A stretch of DNA of 64,000 nt. It comes from Platanthera guangdongensis (taxonomy: Eukaryota > Streptophyta > Magnoliopsida > Asparagales > Orchidaceae). Where the stretch lies: NCBI GenBank assembly GCA_039583875.1, contig CM077163.1, positions 112,911,213 to 112,975,212 on the forward strand. Reading direction: 5' to 3'. Every line of letters begins with the position of its first letter. Positions within the stretch are counted from its first letter, which is position 1. The position numbers and the translations under genes are program-made. The notes beneath the pieces are model-generated. The model was given only the letters and a program-made list of their open reading frames with translations, did no database searches and had not been told where the DNA came from. Positions 50,942 to 61,507 of this stretch are shown here, one piece after another.

Positions 50942-51670
50942 CTATTGGAAGCGAAATTAACAGTGGACACAACGCACAACTTGAAAAGCAACCAACTTCT
51001 TTATATTAATCACCAAAAGATTACAAAGAAACTAGGAAACTTGACTTGAAAAATTTACAACATTTGCAAGAACAGTCCGCAAAAAAAAAATAGCTGTCCG
51101 CAACACTTTTAACCTTCTATCTCCCGTTCGAGGTTGCCAAGTACTTCACAAAATAGATGTCCGCAAAAAACTGTTTGCTGGGAGCTGCAGTCCGCCAGTC
51201 TGGCACCTTTGCATGCACTTTCCTATTTGCCAATAGGAGTCCGCCACCTTTGTGATTAATTTTGTTCTCAAAAACAGTCCGCTTTCTTTGCTTGGAGTCC
51301 GCAACTTTGTTAAATTTCTGTCCGCAGGAATTGAACTCTCCACCTTTTTTGCACCTATTTTCTCTCTCTATTTTTGGCTCTATCTTGGGATGCTTCCGCA
51401 ATAATGTATTTCATGAAGTTTCATGGCTATTTATAGGCATAGGCAGCAAATAGGAAAACGCCACATCATCAAGAGAGAGAGAGAGAGAGATACATTCACG
51501 CCATTAATTCAACCATCTTTCCGTTTCAAAAATGTCACTTCCGCTTTCTCTCTCCTCCGCCATTTAAGCACACTAATTCACTTAAATTAATATATATATA
51601 TATATATAAATAAATATAAATATATATATAACTGTCCATTTACTCGGTCAAAACTACATGTCCGCCAACA
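50942..51670 (-). repeat. Tork-like Copia 3' LTR (729 bp)
   Basis: Plus strand CTATTGGAAGCG to TGTCCGCCAACA. It contains nine GTCCGC words, a (GA)n tract (51475-51490) and a (TA)n tract (51590-51625). Confidence 0.92.
51075..51325. repeat. GTCCGC word array in Tork-like LTR
   Basis: GTCCGC at 51075, 51096, 51159, 51190, 51239, 51277, 51297 and 51320, with a ninth at 51660 by the LTR terminus. Intervals are irregular (20-63 bp) and the sequence between copies is unrelated, so this is not a simple tandem repeat. The same array is in the other LTR (55996-56245). Confidence 0.85.
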
Positions 51671-51682
51671 ATCTCCCCCTCA
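51671..51682 (-). other. Tork-like Copia polypurine tract, overlapping the gag-pol stop
   Basis: The element strand reads TGAGGGGGAGAT directly before the LTR start TGTTGGCGG. Its TGA (51680-51682) is also the natural stop codon of gag-pol. Confidence 0.85.
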
Positions 51683-54600
51683 AACACGGCAGCACATGCC
51701 GAGTTTGCTCCTGCACTTCTGAAACGTTTTTGTCTTCAACGCCTTTGTGAAAATATCTGCAATCTGCTCTCATGTGGGGCAATAAACCAACTGCACCACC
51801 TTCTGTTGTACTTGCTCACGAAGAAAGTGATACTTTGTCTCAATATGCTTGCTGCGCCCATGCAACACTGGGTTCTTTGCAAGTTGAATCGCAGACATAT
51901 TATCCACATACACCGTCACAGGCCCATCCTGTGCATGGTGCAACTCCTGCAGGAGATTTCTCAAACAAATTGCTTGACATGTACAGGCTGCCGCTGCGAT
52001 GTACTCAGCTTCGCAGGTAGACAAGGCGATCGTTGCCTGTTTCTTTGAACACCATGAGAACACAGCCGTTCTCATATGAAAAGCGTATCCAGAAGTGCTC
52101 TTCCGGTCATTCACATCTCCTCCGTAATCACTATCGAGTACCCGACCAGCTTCAACTCTTCTGCAGATGAGTACATCAAACCATGATATCTTGTCCCATT
52201 CACATACCTTAAAATTCTTTTCGCTGCTGTGAAGTGATCTTGCTTCGGTTCCTCCATATATCTACTAACAACTCCAACCACATACATGATATCGGGCCTA
52301 GTGAAAGTCAGGTAGCGTAGACTTCCAACTAGACTCTTGAACATTGTAGAGTCAACTGCTTCCTCCTTCGAATCGTTCCTCAACTTAATTCCCGGATCAG
52401 CAGGGGTAGAGATAGCCTTGCTATTCTCCATCCAGAACTTCTTCATAATTTCCTCCGCGTACTTCTTCTGAGAAATGAAGATCCCATCTTCACTCTGTTG
52501 TACCTCAATGCCCAAGAAGTAAGTGAGTTCTCCTAAATCAGTCATCTCGAACTCCTTCTTCATTGTCTTCTTAAACTCTTCAAACATAAGAGGGTTGTTG
52601 CCGGTGAATATCATGTCGTCAACATATAAGCACACGACCATGAAATCACCGTTCTTTTCCACCTTTGTGTAGAGTGCATACTCATACGGGCTCTTCATGT
52701 ACCCGTTCTTCTGAAAGTATGCATCTATTCTTTTATTCCAAACACGAGGCGCTTGCTTCAACCCGTACAACGCCTTCTTCAATTTGTAGACCTTCCTCTC
52801 TTGGCCTTTCACTTCATATCCAGGAGGCTGCTGGACGTACACATCTTCTTCCAGATAACCATTAAGAAATGCGGACTTGACGTCCATCTGACAGATCTTC
52901 CACTTATATTGAGCAGCTAGTGCAATGATCAGTCTGATAGTGTCTATCCGCGCCACTGGAGCAAACACCTCGTCATAGTCCACACCTTGGACTTGTCGGT
53001 ATCCTTTAGCGACAAGTCTTGCCTTGTTCTTCTCCACTTCTCTATCCTTGTTCTTCTTCACTCTATACACCCATTTCACACCAATGGGCTTATGACCTGC
53101 CGGCAGAGTGACCAACTCCCAAGTATCATTCCTTTTGATGGATGTCATCTCTTCATCCATTGCTTTCCTCCATGTCTTCTCTTGAGCTGCTTCATCATAC
53201 GAGTATGGCTCACAATCTGCTAAAAGACAATATAAAGAAAAATTAGCATGAATCGGCTCCGTCTCCTCGTAGATCTCCTCCAACCTTCTCATCCTAGGTT
53301 GAGAACCATTAGAGATGCTCCTGCTGGTGCTTGCTCTATCAGAATTGCTTCTGTTGGTGCTTACTCCACTAGAGTAGGGAGTCGAAGCTCCCCCTGAATC
53401 TCTGCTCGGTGGTGATGGTGGTTCAGCTCCACCATCCTCAACTTCAGCTTCATGACCACCTTCTTCTTCATCATCATCATAAAACATACCCTTGATGCTT
53501 CTCTCTTTCTCATCCCAGCTCCAACAACCGTCTTCCACAAACAAGACATCTCTTGAGATGATCGCCTTCTTTGTCACAGGATTGTATAACTTGTAAGCTT
53601 TGCTCATCGGAGCGTAGCCTACAAATATACACTTCTCGCTCTTGTCATCAAGCTTCTTTCGCTTCTGATCAGGGATGTGAGCATAAGCTACACATCCAAA
53701 CACTCTCAAGTGTTGCACACTTGGCTTCCATCCACTCCACGCCTCATATGGAGTCTTAAACTTCACACTCTTAGTTGGACATCTGTTCAGCAAGTACACA
53801 GCACATTGTACTGCTTCAGCCCAGAACATCTTCAGCAACTTCTTCTCCTTTATCATACTTTTCGCCATATTCTGAATTGTCAATTTTTTTCTCTCAGCAA
53901 CTCCGTTCTGCTGAGGCGAGTATGCTGCAGTCAACTGATGAGCAATCCCATGCTCTTTGCAGAAAGCATCAAATAACATAGAGGTATACTCCCTACCTCT
54001 ATCAGTCCTGAGCACCTTCAGTGGCTGTCCACTCTCATTCTCTGTCATTGCCTTGAACTCCTTGAACTTGTCAAGGGCCTCAGACTTCTCCTTCAAGAAG
54101 TAAACCCAACACTTCCGACTAAAGTCATCAGTGAAGGTAATATAGTATTTGCTTCCTCCAACTGAGGCAATATCAAACGGACCAGCAATGTCCGAATGAA
54201 CTAGTTCAAGTTGTCTCCTTGCTCTACGAGACTTTCCTCCTTCAAAACTCTGCCGCTTCTGCTTTCCCTTCGTACAAGCTTCACAAATCTTTTGTGGTGG
54301 TAAGATCTTAGGCAAACCTTCCACCATCTGTGCATGTGACAAAAGCTTCAGACCACTGAAGCCTAAGTGACCCATCCTATGGTGTCACAACCAAGCTTCT
54401 TCTTCCTCTTCAGTTCTTGCTAGGCATGTCGTCTCCTCAGCATCCATCTTCAATGTAAAGAGACGATTCGTCGTCATCTTTACTTTCACCACCTCTTTTC
54501 CTTGTTGGTTCTTCATAGCCAACAAACCATCCTTCAACTGAATGCAGTAACCTTTCTCCACCAACTGTCCAAGGCTTAAGATGTTACTCTTCAAGCCAGG

Positions 54601-55800
54601 AACATAGAACACATCATTAAGATGCACCTTCTCACCATTTAGGGTGACCACTATCAACCCTTTGCCTTCTACCAAGATTTTCGAAGCATCTCCAAAGCTA
54701 ACCTCACCAGCACTTGGTTCAAGGTTAGTGAACAACTCCTTCTCACCACACATATGGTTGCTCGCTCCTGTGTCCAAGTACCAGACTTCATTTCTACCAC
54801 CTTCAGTTCCTCTGTAAGTTAAAAACATCATTGGATAACCAACAGTGTTTCTTGCTTCAGCATAGTGGTTGGTCTCCTCATTCCTCCTCGGAAGTCTACA
54901 GTCATAACTCATGTGCCCAAACCTATTACAGTTGTAACATTAGACTTGGGTCATTCCACTACGGCCTCTGCCTCGGCCTCTTCCGCGGCCTCTTCCTCTT
55001 CCTTCTTGCTCTCTACCTTGAGGTTGCTCTGCCTCTCTCTGGAAGTTCTGATGTCTTCCACCTCTTCTTCCTCTGCCTCTACCTTGGTAGCCTCGACCTC
55101 GCTGGCCACCTCCTCTTCCTGAACTCTCTCCAAAGTTCAGCTGAGTCTGAAGTGCTTTCTCTAAGCCACTTGACTATTCATCTTGTAGCATGCGATATTC
55201 ATGGGCTTGCAGAGAGCCTATGAGTTCATCAACAGATATCTGAGTGAGATCCTTCGACTCTTCTATCGCCACTACTATATAGTTGAACTTCTTTGACATC
55301 GATCGCAGAAGTTTCTTCATGAGACTCACATCATCAATCGTCTCTCCGTTGCGCTTCATTTCATTTGCAAGCGTTCGCAGACGAGTCACATAGTCACCAA
55401 CTTTTTCAGAATTTTGCATCTTCATAACTTCATACTCTGCTCGGAGAGATTGCAGCTTCACCTTCTTTGCCTTGTCAACTCCTTGCAAGGAGCGTTGCAA
55501 GGTTTCCCATGCTTCCTTAGAACTTCGAGCATCAGATATCTTCTCAAAGGTTGCTTCATCAACCCCTTGGTATAGCAAGAACAAAGCCTTCTTGTCTCTC
55601 TTCCTTGCCTCTCTCAGCGCCGTTCTTTGTGCGTTAGTTAATGTCGCCTCTTGCTCAGTAGTCTGCTCTTCATACCCATCATCAACTATCTCCCAAAGCT
55701 CATTTGACGCTAGCAGCACTCTCATTTGGATGCTCCAGTTCCCATAGTTCGTCTTCGTCAACTTGGGAACTTGACCCGGCATAGCATTTACCATCTCCAT
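51680..55800 (-). pseudogene. Tork-like Copia gag-pol polyprotein, five lesions
   Basis: Starts at the ATG at 55800 with MEMVNAMPGQVPKLTKTNYG. The Gag UBN2-type region includes EAWETLQRSLQGVDKAKKVK. An Arg/Gly-rich stretch precedes the zinc knuckle CYNCNRFGHMSYDC (about 54890-54937). Protease YLDTGASNHMCGEKELF; GAG-pre-integrase HHRMGHLG with CEACTKGKQKRQSF; integrase VHSDIAGPF, RTDRGREYTS and NGVAERKKLTIQ, with the catalytic residues present. RT KARLVAKGYRQVQGVDYDEV and catalytic YVDDMIFTGNN. RNase H SDYGGDVNDRKSTSG-like and STCEAEYIAAAA. Lesions: TAG 55174, TAA 54940, TGA 54385, a one-base deletion near 52134 and TGA 51770. All four stops fit a single transition. The rest of the frame is open, so decay is recent. 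Confidence 0.93.
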
Positions 55801-55850
55801 TGTTGCGATCTCTTCAACTCTTCTGAGTTACTAACAAGGTTCGGAACCTC

Positions 55851-55862
55851 CCTCTGATACCA
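55851..55862 (-). other. Tork-like Copia primer binding site
   Basis: The element strand reads TGGTATCAGAGG immediately after the repeated LTR sequence ending CCAATAG. Confidence 0.88.
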
Positions 55863-56586
55863 CTATTGGAAGCGAAATTAACAGTGGACACAACGCACAA
55901 CTTGAAAAGCAACCAACTTCTTTATATTAATCACCAAAAGATTACAAAGAAACTAGGAAACTTGACATGAAAAATTTACAACATTTGCAAGAATAGTCCG
56001 CAAAAAAAAATAGCTGTCCGCAACACTTTTAACCTTCTATCTCCCGCTGGAGGTTGCCAAGTACTTCACAAAATAGATGTCCGCAAAAAACTGTTTGCTG
56101 GGAGCTGCAGTCCGCCAGTCTGGCACCTTTGCATGCACTTTCCTATTTGCCAATAGGAGTCCGCCACCTTTGTGATTAATTTTGTTCTCAAAAACAGTCC
56201 GCTTTCTTTGCTTGGAGTCCGCAACTTTGTTAAATTTCTGTCCGCAGGAATTGAACTCTCCACCTTTTTTGCACCTATTTTCTCTCTCTATTTTTGGCTC
56301 TATCTTGGGATGCTTCCGCAATAATGTATTTCATGAAGTTTCATGGCTATTTATAGGCATAGGCAGCAAATAGAAAAACGCCACATCATCAAGAGAGAGA
56401 GAGAGATACATTCACGCCATTAATTCAACCATCTTTCCGTTTCAAAAATGTCACTTCCGCTTTCTCTCTCCTCCGCCATTTAAGCACACTAATTCACTTA
56501 AATTAATATATATATATATATATAAATAAATATAAATATATATATAACTGTCCATTTACTCGGTCAAAACTACATGTCCGCCAACA
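55863..56586 (-). repeat. Tork-like Copia 5' LTR (724 bp)
   Basis: Near-identical to 50942-51670. The differences include a shorter A-run at 56000, GCTGG for GTTCG near 56046 and shorter (GA)n. It is followed by AAAACACTGTCCGCTCTC, which itself contains the GTCCGC word. Confidence 0.92.
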
Positions 56587-57469
56587 AAAACACTGTCCGC
56601 TCTCAGTTTATCTATAGTCGTGTCATACTATTTTGTACGGTACTAATGTATTAGCTAATAAACTCTAAGCCCGTGAATTGAAAACTGAGAAAAGAAAAGG
56701 CCATGATCATCTCAGTGCACGACCATATAAATGAAAACGTCTGACTGCATTGGTGAAGATAATTCTGTGAGAATATTATAAAAAAAGTAAATACAATTGA
56801 GATCGTATTGAGATATTGCTCATCTAAGATTTAAAAAAACGCTTGAATTTATTAGTGATTTTTCATTGTAAGAATGTATAACAAATTTCAAAGTGTATTA
56901 GAACTCAATATGTGATCCCAAAAAACACTTGGGGGATAACTGAAGTGAATGGATAACATCAATAAGAATGCAAAGGAATTATACTCTTTTTAAACTCAAG
57001 AAAACACTCTGAATCAAAAGCTGACTGGAGTTCGGCTTTAGAATGGAATATTATTTCAGCTTTTGAGTTTCCCAACCTGAATCAAAAGCAAAACAACAAT
57101 GCATCAATGGATGAAATACTGTTGGGGAACTTCCTTGTTTTTTTCTTTGTTATTAACACTACATAACATGAGCAATATAAAATAAACAGAAAGTCTGATG
57201 AGTAATTATTAGACAACAAAACATCTTGCAGCAATGTATAACATCAGCATTGCATAAACACTTGCTATGTTCCCACTCCTATGGAATAAAAACCTTGCAG
57301 TAACTATGTGGCATCAAAATTATAAAATAAACACGAGCAATATAAACATGAGCAAGATTGACGGATGCCTCAATTTAAACAGATCATTGCGGAATTCACT
57401 GAAGGGTATTCCACATTCCTTTATTTAAAATATTTATGAAGAGGATGTTTAATTAGGAAAAAAACATTT
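56587..57469. other. Unassigned AT-rich DNA
   Basis: No reading frame, RNA gene or recognised repeat. ATGAGCAATATAAAATAAAC at 57169 and a related ATAAAATAAACACGAGCAATA near 57320 suggest a small duplicated segment. Confidence 0.45.
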
Positions 57470-57772
57470 GCTGATTGGAGGAAGCCCAGATGTGAAAACT
57501 TATTGGTGTCAAGGAGGAGAAAGATCTCCGGCACCACGGTCGAGGAGGAGTGGTTTGAAAACTCCTTATCAAGGAGGTCTCGGGTTCGATCCCCGGTCTC
57601 AACAACCCGCCTGTGGATGGAGAGGGGTTGGGGTGCATGGTCTGCAGACCTGGTTAGGCTGAACCCTTTCGAGCGTGGTGCTGGGGGTGCCGGCGGCCAT
57701 TCTTACGAGCGTAGTACTGGAGTGGCCGTTACAAAAAGTGCACTTTTTGACTCTCTCTCTCTCTCTCTCTCC
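57470..57772 (+). mobile_element. Probable tRNA-derived SINE
   Basis: Contains GGGTTCGATCCCCGG; the RNA polymerase III B box GGTTCGATCCC is at 57583-57593. About 45 bp upstream, CGGTCGAGGAGGAGTGG resembles an A box. The unit is ~300 bp, non-coding, GC-richer than its surroundings, and ends in a (CT)n tract at 57751-57772 rather than poly(A). I see no tRNA cloverleaf beyond the box region and no clear target duplication, so boundaries are approximate. Confidence 0.5.
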
Positions 57773-59134
57773 AAAGGAAAGACGATCTTTCGTCGATCCC
57801 GAAAACCTCTTAACACTATTCAATCCAACACTCTCCTCATCAAGATTCCTAATGAAGCTCTCTTTTTCTTTTTCACTTTTCCAAGATCAGCAAACTATTA
57901 ACCTCATCTCCTTATGTCATTCCACATGTTATCACAATTTCCACAGTTTTACTAAATGGAGACAAATCTAAACTATATGATGCACATGACAAGAGGTATT
58001 CCAAATTTTCATTCTAATGCCCTAAGATAATTTTTGTGGGTCTATCATGACACATTTATCCCAAATCCAGGAGCATATAATTTTCGTAATTTATTTGGCA
58101 TTTATTAAATTTTCCAAAATATAGGTCATGTGTAATTTTGAACATGAAGTAGTAGATTTTCTTAAGTTATGGCCTTCCAAAAAATTCCGATCACTATATG
58201 ATGCCAAAATAACAGAGAATACTAAGTTCGCAAACTTTCATAAAAGTATGAGCCCCAAAATAATTAATTCAAGATAAATATAATAAATAGAATAAAAGAG
58301 AGAAATACCTCAAAATATTATACATAAATTACACAAAAAATACCATGGCTTTAATATGATCATAAATCATTACTGACTAAGTTTCATAATATTCTAAGTT
58401 AGTTTAGCCATGATCTTATCAAAATCAACCATAGTAGCAACATAAAGGTTATAACTACAAGTATGAGCTAATATCTTCCAAATATCCTACAATAAATTTC
58501 AGAGACTCATATTGTTATAAAAACTCTTCTACCTGAATTTCATAAGAATCCAAGGTCATATGGCCCTTCAAATTTTCTAATAAAGGTATAGGCCTAAACA
58601 ATCTCTAATTGGTTTAAGTTCTATGCCTAAGTCTAAATATCTCACAATTCCTTCGTAGGTCTATTTACCATCCTAGAATGACATGCAATAAACCCCAAGT
58701 CCATACATGGACATATCACACCATGTCATTCACAAACCCCCAAAGTTCAACCTTAGGGTTTGAACTAGGGTCCTGGGCAAATCCACCCTAATCCAACCCA
58801 AACTCCATGTGAGGGTGTCTAAACTAACCTTGGGTCTCTGTCCAAAGTCCCAACCCCTTGGGTGAGAATTAGCCACTCCATGCCCCAAGCTCACTCATGC
58901 CCTAATTAACCCTTAAAGGGTCACACCTTGGTCTCACCAAAACCTATTCAAATCTAATCGTGACCCTCAGCCAAAAATTCCTATTTTTGGATATGTCATA
59001 GGTATACGTACGAGTGACCCTCAACCATAATTTCAAGTCATTTGGATGGCTGGATTGATGGGGGCACTCAATTTAGTCTCTGGTCAAGCTTATGTATAGG
59101 CTGCACCATTGGTCAAACTGCTTGCCCAATAGAA
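57773..59134 (-). mobile_element. Element D-family LTR fragment
   Basis: Similar to 3200-3650: GACGATCTTTCGTCGATCC, then TATCATGACACA, AAATCCAG, TATAATTTTC and GGCATTTATTAAATTTTCC in the same order and orientation. The similarity is strongest over 57780-58150 and weak beyond. Genes are absent. Confidence 0.6.
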
Positions 59135-59180
59135 TTTATAGTGGTTCCCTAATTGGGTACATCCACTTTCCCTCTCCACC
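59135..59180 (-). promoter_or_regulatory. Conserved Sirevirus LTR promoter box with TATAAA
   Basis: The element strand reads GTGGATGTACCC, then AATTAGGGAACCACTATAAA, with TATAAA at 59135-59140. It is the fifth copy of this box in the window. Confidence 0.65.
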
Positions 59181-59214
59181 TATCCAACTTATTTGTTAGA
59201 CTCAGCACAAACTC

Positions 59215-59800
59215 CTCCAAACTGCTCCTAAGAGCTTACACCTCAGATCCCGCAGTATCTTCAAGTCTCCTCCAAGACTCACGTCTCAGCCATAGGGGCC
59301 TACACTCAGTGGTCAGCATACAACCTACCTCATGCTGTTAAGCCCTACACTCAGGCTGGGAGGACATCCCTACCTCAGATCCCAAAGGATCCTACCTCAA
59401 AGCTCTGCAGAGCTCTAACACTCAGTGACTCGCAATCCACCTACCTCAGCCTTATCTCTAAGGCCTACAGCTCAGGCTTTTCAACGCAACAACATCAGGT
59501 ACAAGGCCCTACTCTCAGAGTGCTACAGCACTCCTACAACTCAGTACCCCTCCAGGTACCTAACTTAGTGCCCCTCAAGGCACCTACAGCTCAGTGACAA
59601 GCTTGTCATCAACCTCAGGCACAAAGGCCCTACACTTAGAGAACAACACTCTACTACCTCATGCACTTAAGCTCTACAGCTTAGATCCTCACTTGGATAC
59701 TACCTCATTGCCCTAACAGGGCACCTACCTTAGTGATAAACTTATCACCTACAGCTCAGGCACAAAGTGCCATACACTCAGATTCAGGAAACCTGAATCC
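59215..59800. repeat. Tandem CTACNNCTCAG/ACCTCAG repeat in Sire4 LTR
   Basis: About 20 degenerate units of 25-40 bp containing (C)CTAC(A)NCTCAG followed by a variable 10-20 bp. The reverse complement matches the GTAGG/CTGAG repeat at 28150-28560 of Sire3. It lies just upstream of the promoter box in both LTRs. Confidence 0.75.
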
Positions 59801-60700
59801 TACAGGAAATAAATACAGAGATTGAAGAAATTAAAATAACTAACTCAGAGAAATAACTTTGAGTCAACTTTACTGGACTGAGCAAATTTCAGTCCAGCTC
59901 ACCTGTTGTAGAAGGAATCTGCCTTCTTCTACAACTATCACTAAATACTGCTACACTAATGAGCAGCTTCCACCTTGCTGATGAGATGAATCAGCTAAAC
60001 TGTTCTGTGGAGAACAACCTTGCTGAGCTTGAAGAGCTTGTGCTATCCTTCTTTGCCTTTAGGCTATCTTAGCTGGACTTCAGCTTCCAAGCTTTATGGA
60101 AAGTAAAATGTCCAGCCACCTCTATCAGTTTCTCTTTCTATTCTTTTGATTTGTTAACCCTAATCCCTTTACTATTTTGCCTTTTATATGTGTTGATTTG
60201 AATCAATGGCACCATAGTATGTGGGCCTACCAAGGATTGGTGAGCGCTAACTCCATTAGAAAGGGACAAAACATCTTTCGGCATTGTAGCAGCTTTCCCG
60301 CAATGGCATCCTGCAATTTTGACTTTGATGATGTCAGAAGTGGTCATCAACATCTGGACTTAGAAACTTTTCCTGAATCCCATTATGCATTGAGTGGTGT
60401 TAAGACACTCAACGCTATCAGCCTTGGCTCTCAGCGCTTCTGGACTTATAAAATTCTCTGGCTTTGTCTTAGTGGTTTTGTCTCAGCGGTCTCAGCGGTT
60501 ATTCATTATTATCTGAGACAAGCCTTTGTCTCAGCGCTTTCTTCTTATATGTTGTCTCATCAGTTTTTGCACTGTAACTGTTTCAGCGGCTTTGTCTCAG
60601 CAGTCTCAGCGGTTTTTCATTATTAGCTGAGACAAGCCTTTGTCTCAGCAGTCTCAGCAGTTTTTTCTTTTAACTGTCTCAGGACTTCCTTCTTCATTAA

Positions 60701-60733
60701 AAGCGTTGAGTGAACCTGCTTCACTCAACGCTT
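60701..60733. repeat. Perfect 14-bp-arm hairpin in Sire4 LTR
   Basis: AAGCGTTGAGTGAA (60701-60714), loop CCTGC, TTCACTCAACGCTT (60720-60733). It is a best-preserved version of the Sire3 stem-loop unit. Confidence 0.85.
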
Positions 60734-60811
60734 CTGGACTTAGAAAAAATCCAGCTAACTTTATCTCAGTTGTTTACCTCTTAACTGTCTCAGTATTTCC
60801 TGCGTTATTAG

Positions 60812-60844
60812 AAGCGTTTAGTGAACAAGCTTCACTCAACGCTT
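60812..60844. repeat. Second 14-bp-arm hairpin in Sire4 LTR
   Basis: AAGCGTTTAGTGAA (60812-60825), loop CAAGC, TTCACTCAACGCTT (60831-60844), with one mismatch in the stem. Confidence 0.8.
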
Positions 60845-61082
60845 TTGGACCTAAAAAATTTCTAGCCAATATTATTTCTGCTATCTCAGTTATCTCAACG
60901 CCATCTTCTCAGTTGTCTCAACTGTCTCAGCGCCATCTTCTCAGCTGTCTCAGCGGTCTCAGCAATCTCAACGCTGAATTCTCAGTTGTCTTCAGCTGTC
61001 TCAACGCTATCTTCCTAGCAGTCTCAGTTGTCTCAGCGGTCTCAGCACTTTTGCCTTAGATAGATTTTTTGGCTTTAGCTTG

Positions 61083-61351
61083 ACAAGCTTTGAGCTGAGC
61101 TCGACAAACCGCAAACTGAGCTCGACAAACTTTGATCTTCTCAACGGTCTTTGCGTTGTTTTCCTTAGTCAATTTTTCTATTGCTTTAGCTTGGCAAGCG
61201 TTGGGCTGAGCTGGATGAACTGTAACATGAGCTCGACGAACTTCGAGCTAAGTTCGATGAATTTCATATCCTGAGGTCTTAAGCTTATGATGACTTGAGC
61301 TCGACGATCAGCGAGCTGAGTTTGACAAACTCTGAGCTGAGTTCGATGAAT
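61083..61351. repeat. GAGCTCGACAAAC/TCGACGA array in Sire4 LTR
   Basis: Units TGAGCTGAGCTCGACAAAC, AACTGAGCTCGACAAAC, GAGCTCGACGAACTTCGAGC and TGAGTTCGATGAATTT. It is the same motif class as in Sire1, Sire2 and Sire3. Confidence 0.82.
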
Positions 61352-61507
61352 TTTGAGTTTACTGTCCAACTCATTTTCTTTAGTTGTCCAATCATGGACT
61401 ATCTGTATGCATGAAATAAAGTACACATCAAATACATTATGCCCCTTAGCAAGATTGGTGATGTCACTTCAAATCCTGAGGAATATTATAGGGCACAATT
61501 TCCAACA

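Larger units (their letters stand above)
50942..56586 (-). mobile_element. Tork/Tnt1-like Copia, almost intact, youngest in the window
   Basis: 3' LTR 50942-51670, polypurine tract, a single gag-pol frame of about 1,374 codons (51680-55800), PBS and 5' LTR 55863-56586. By eye the LTRs differ by roughly seven substitutions plus microsatellite length changes. The element-strand LTR starts TGTTGGCGGAC and ends CTTCCAATAG, so the usual CA terminus is not obvious. I found no clean 5-bp target duplication (AAAGA against AAAAC). Confidence 0.92.
60480..61050. repeat. GTCTCAGCGGT short-word repeats in Sire4 LTR
   Basis: TCTCAGCGG, TCTCAGCAG and TCTCAACGC recur every 10-30 bp, especially at 60480-60625 and 60890-61040. 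They surround the two hairpins at 60701-60733 and 60812-60844. Confidence 0.75.
59135..61507 (-). repeat. Sire4: Sirevirus LTR, lacking its last part
   Basis: The element strand starts at 61507 with TGTTGGAAATTGTGCC, like Sire1 TGTTGGAAC. It contains ATTCCTCAGGATTTGAAG, which parallels Sire3, and the promoter box at 59135-59180. It stops right after the TATAAA, so the R/U5 part is missing and D-family DNA follows. It carries the same three repeat types as the Sire3 LTR (TCGACAAA array, TCACTCAAC hairpins, CTCAG/CCTAC tandem). No internal element sequence is recognised beside it. Confidence 0.72.

Noticed and set aside
57583..57593. tRNA gene signalled by GGTTCGATCCC
   Set aside because: No acceptor, D or anticodon stems can be drawn around it; a SINE promoter is the better reading.
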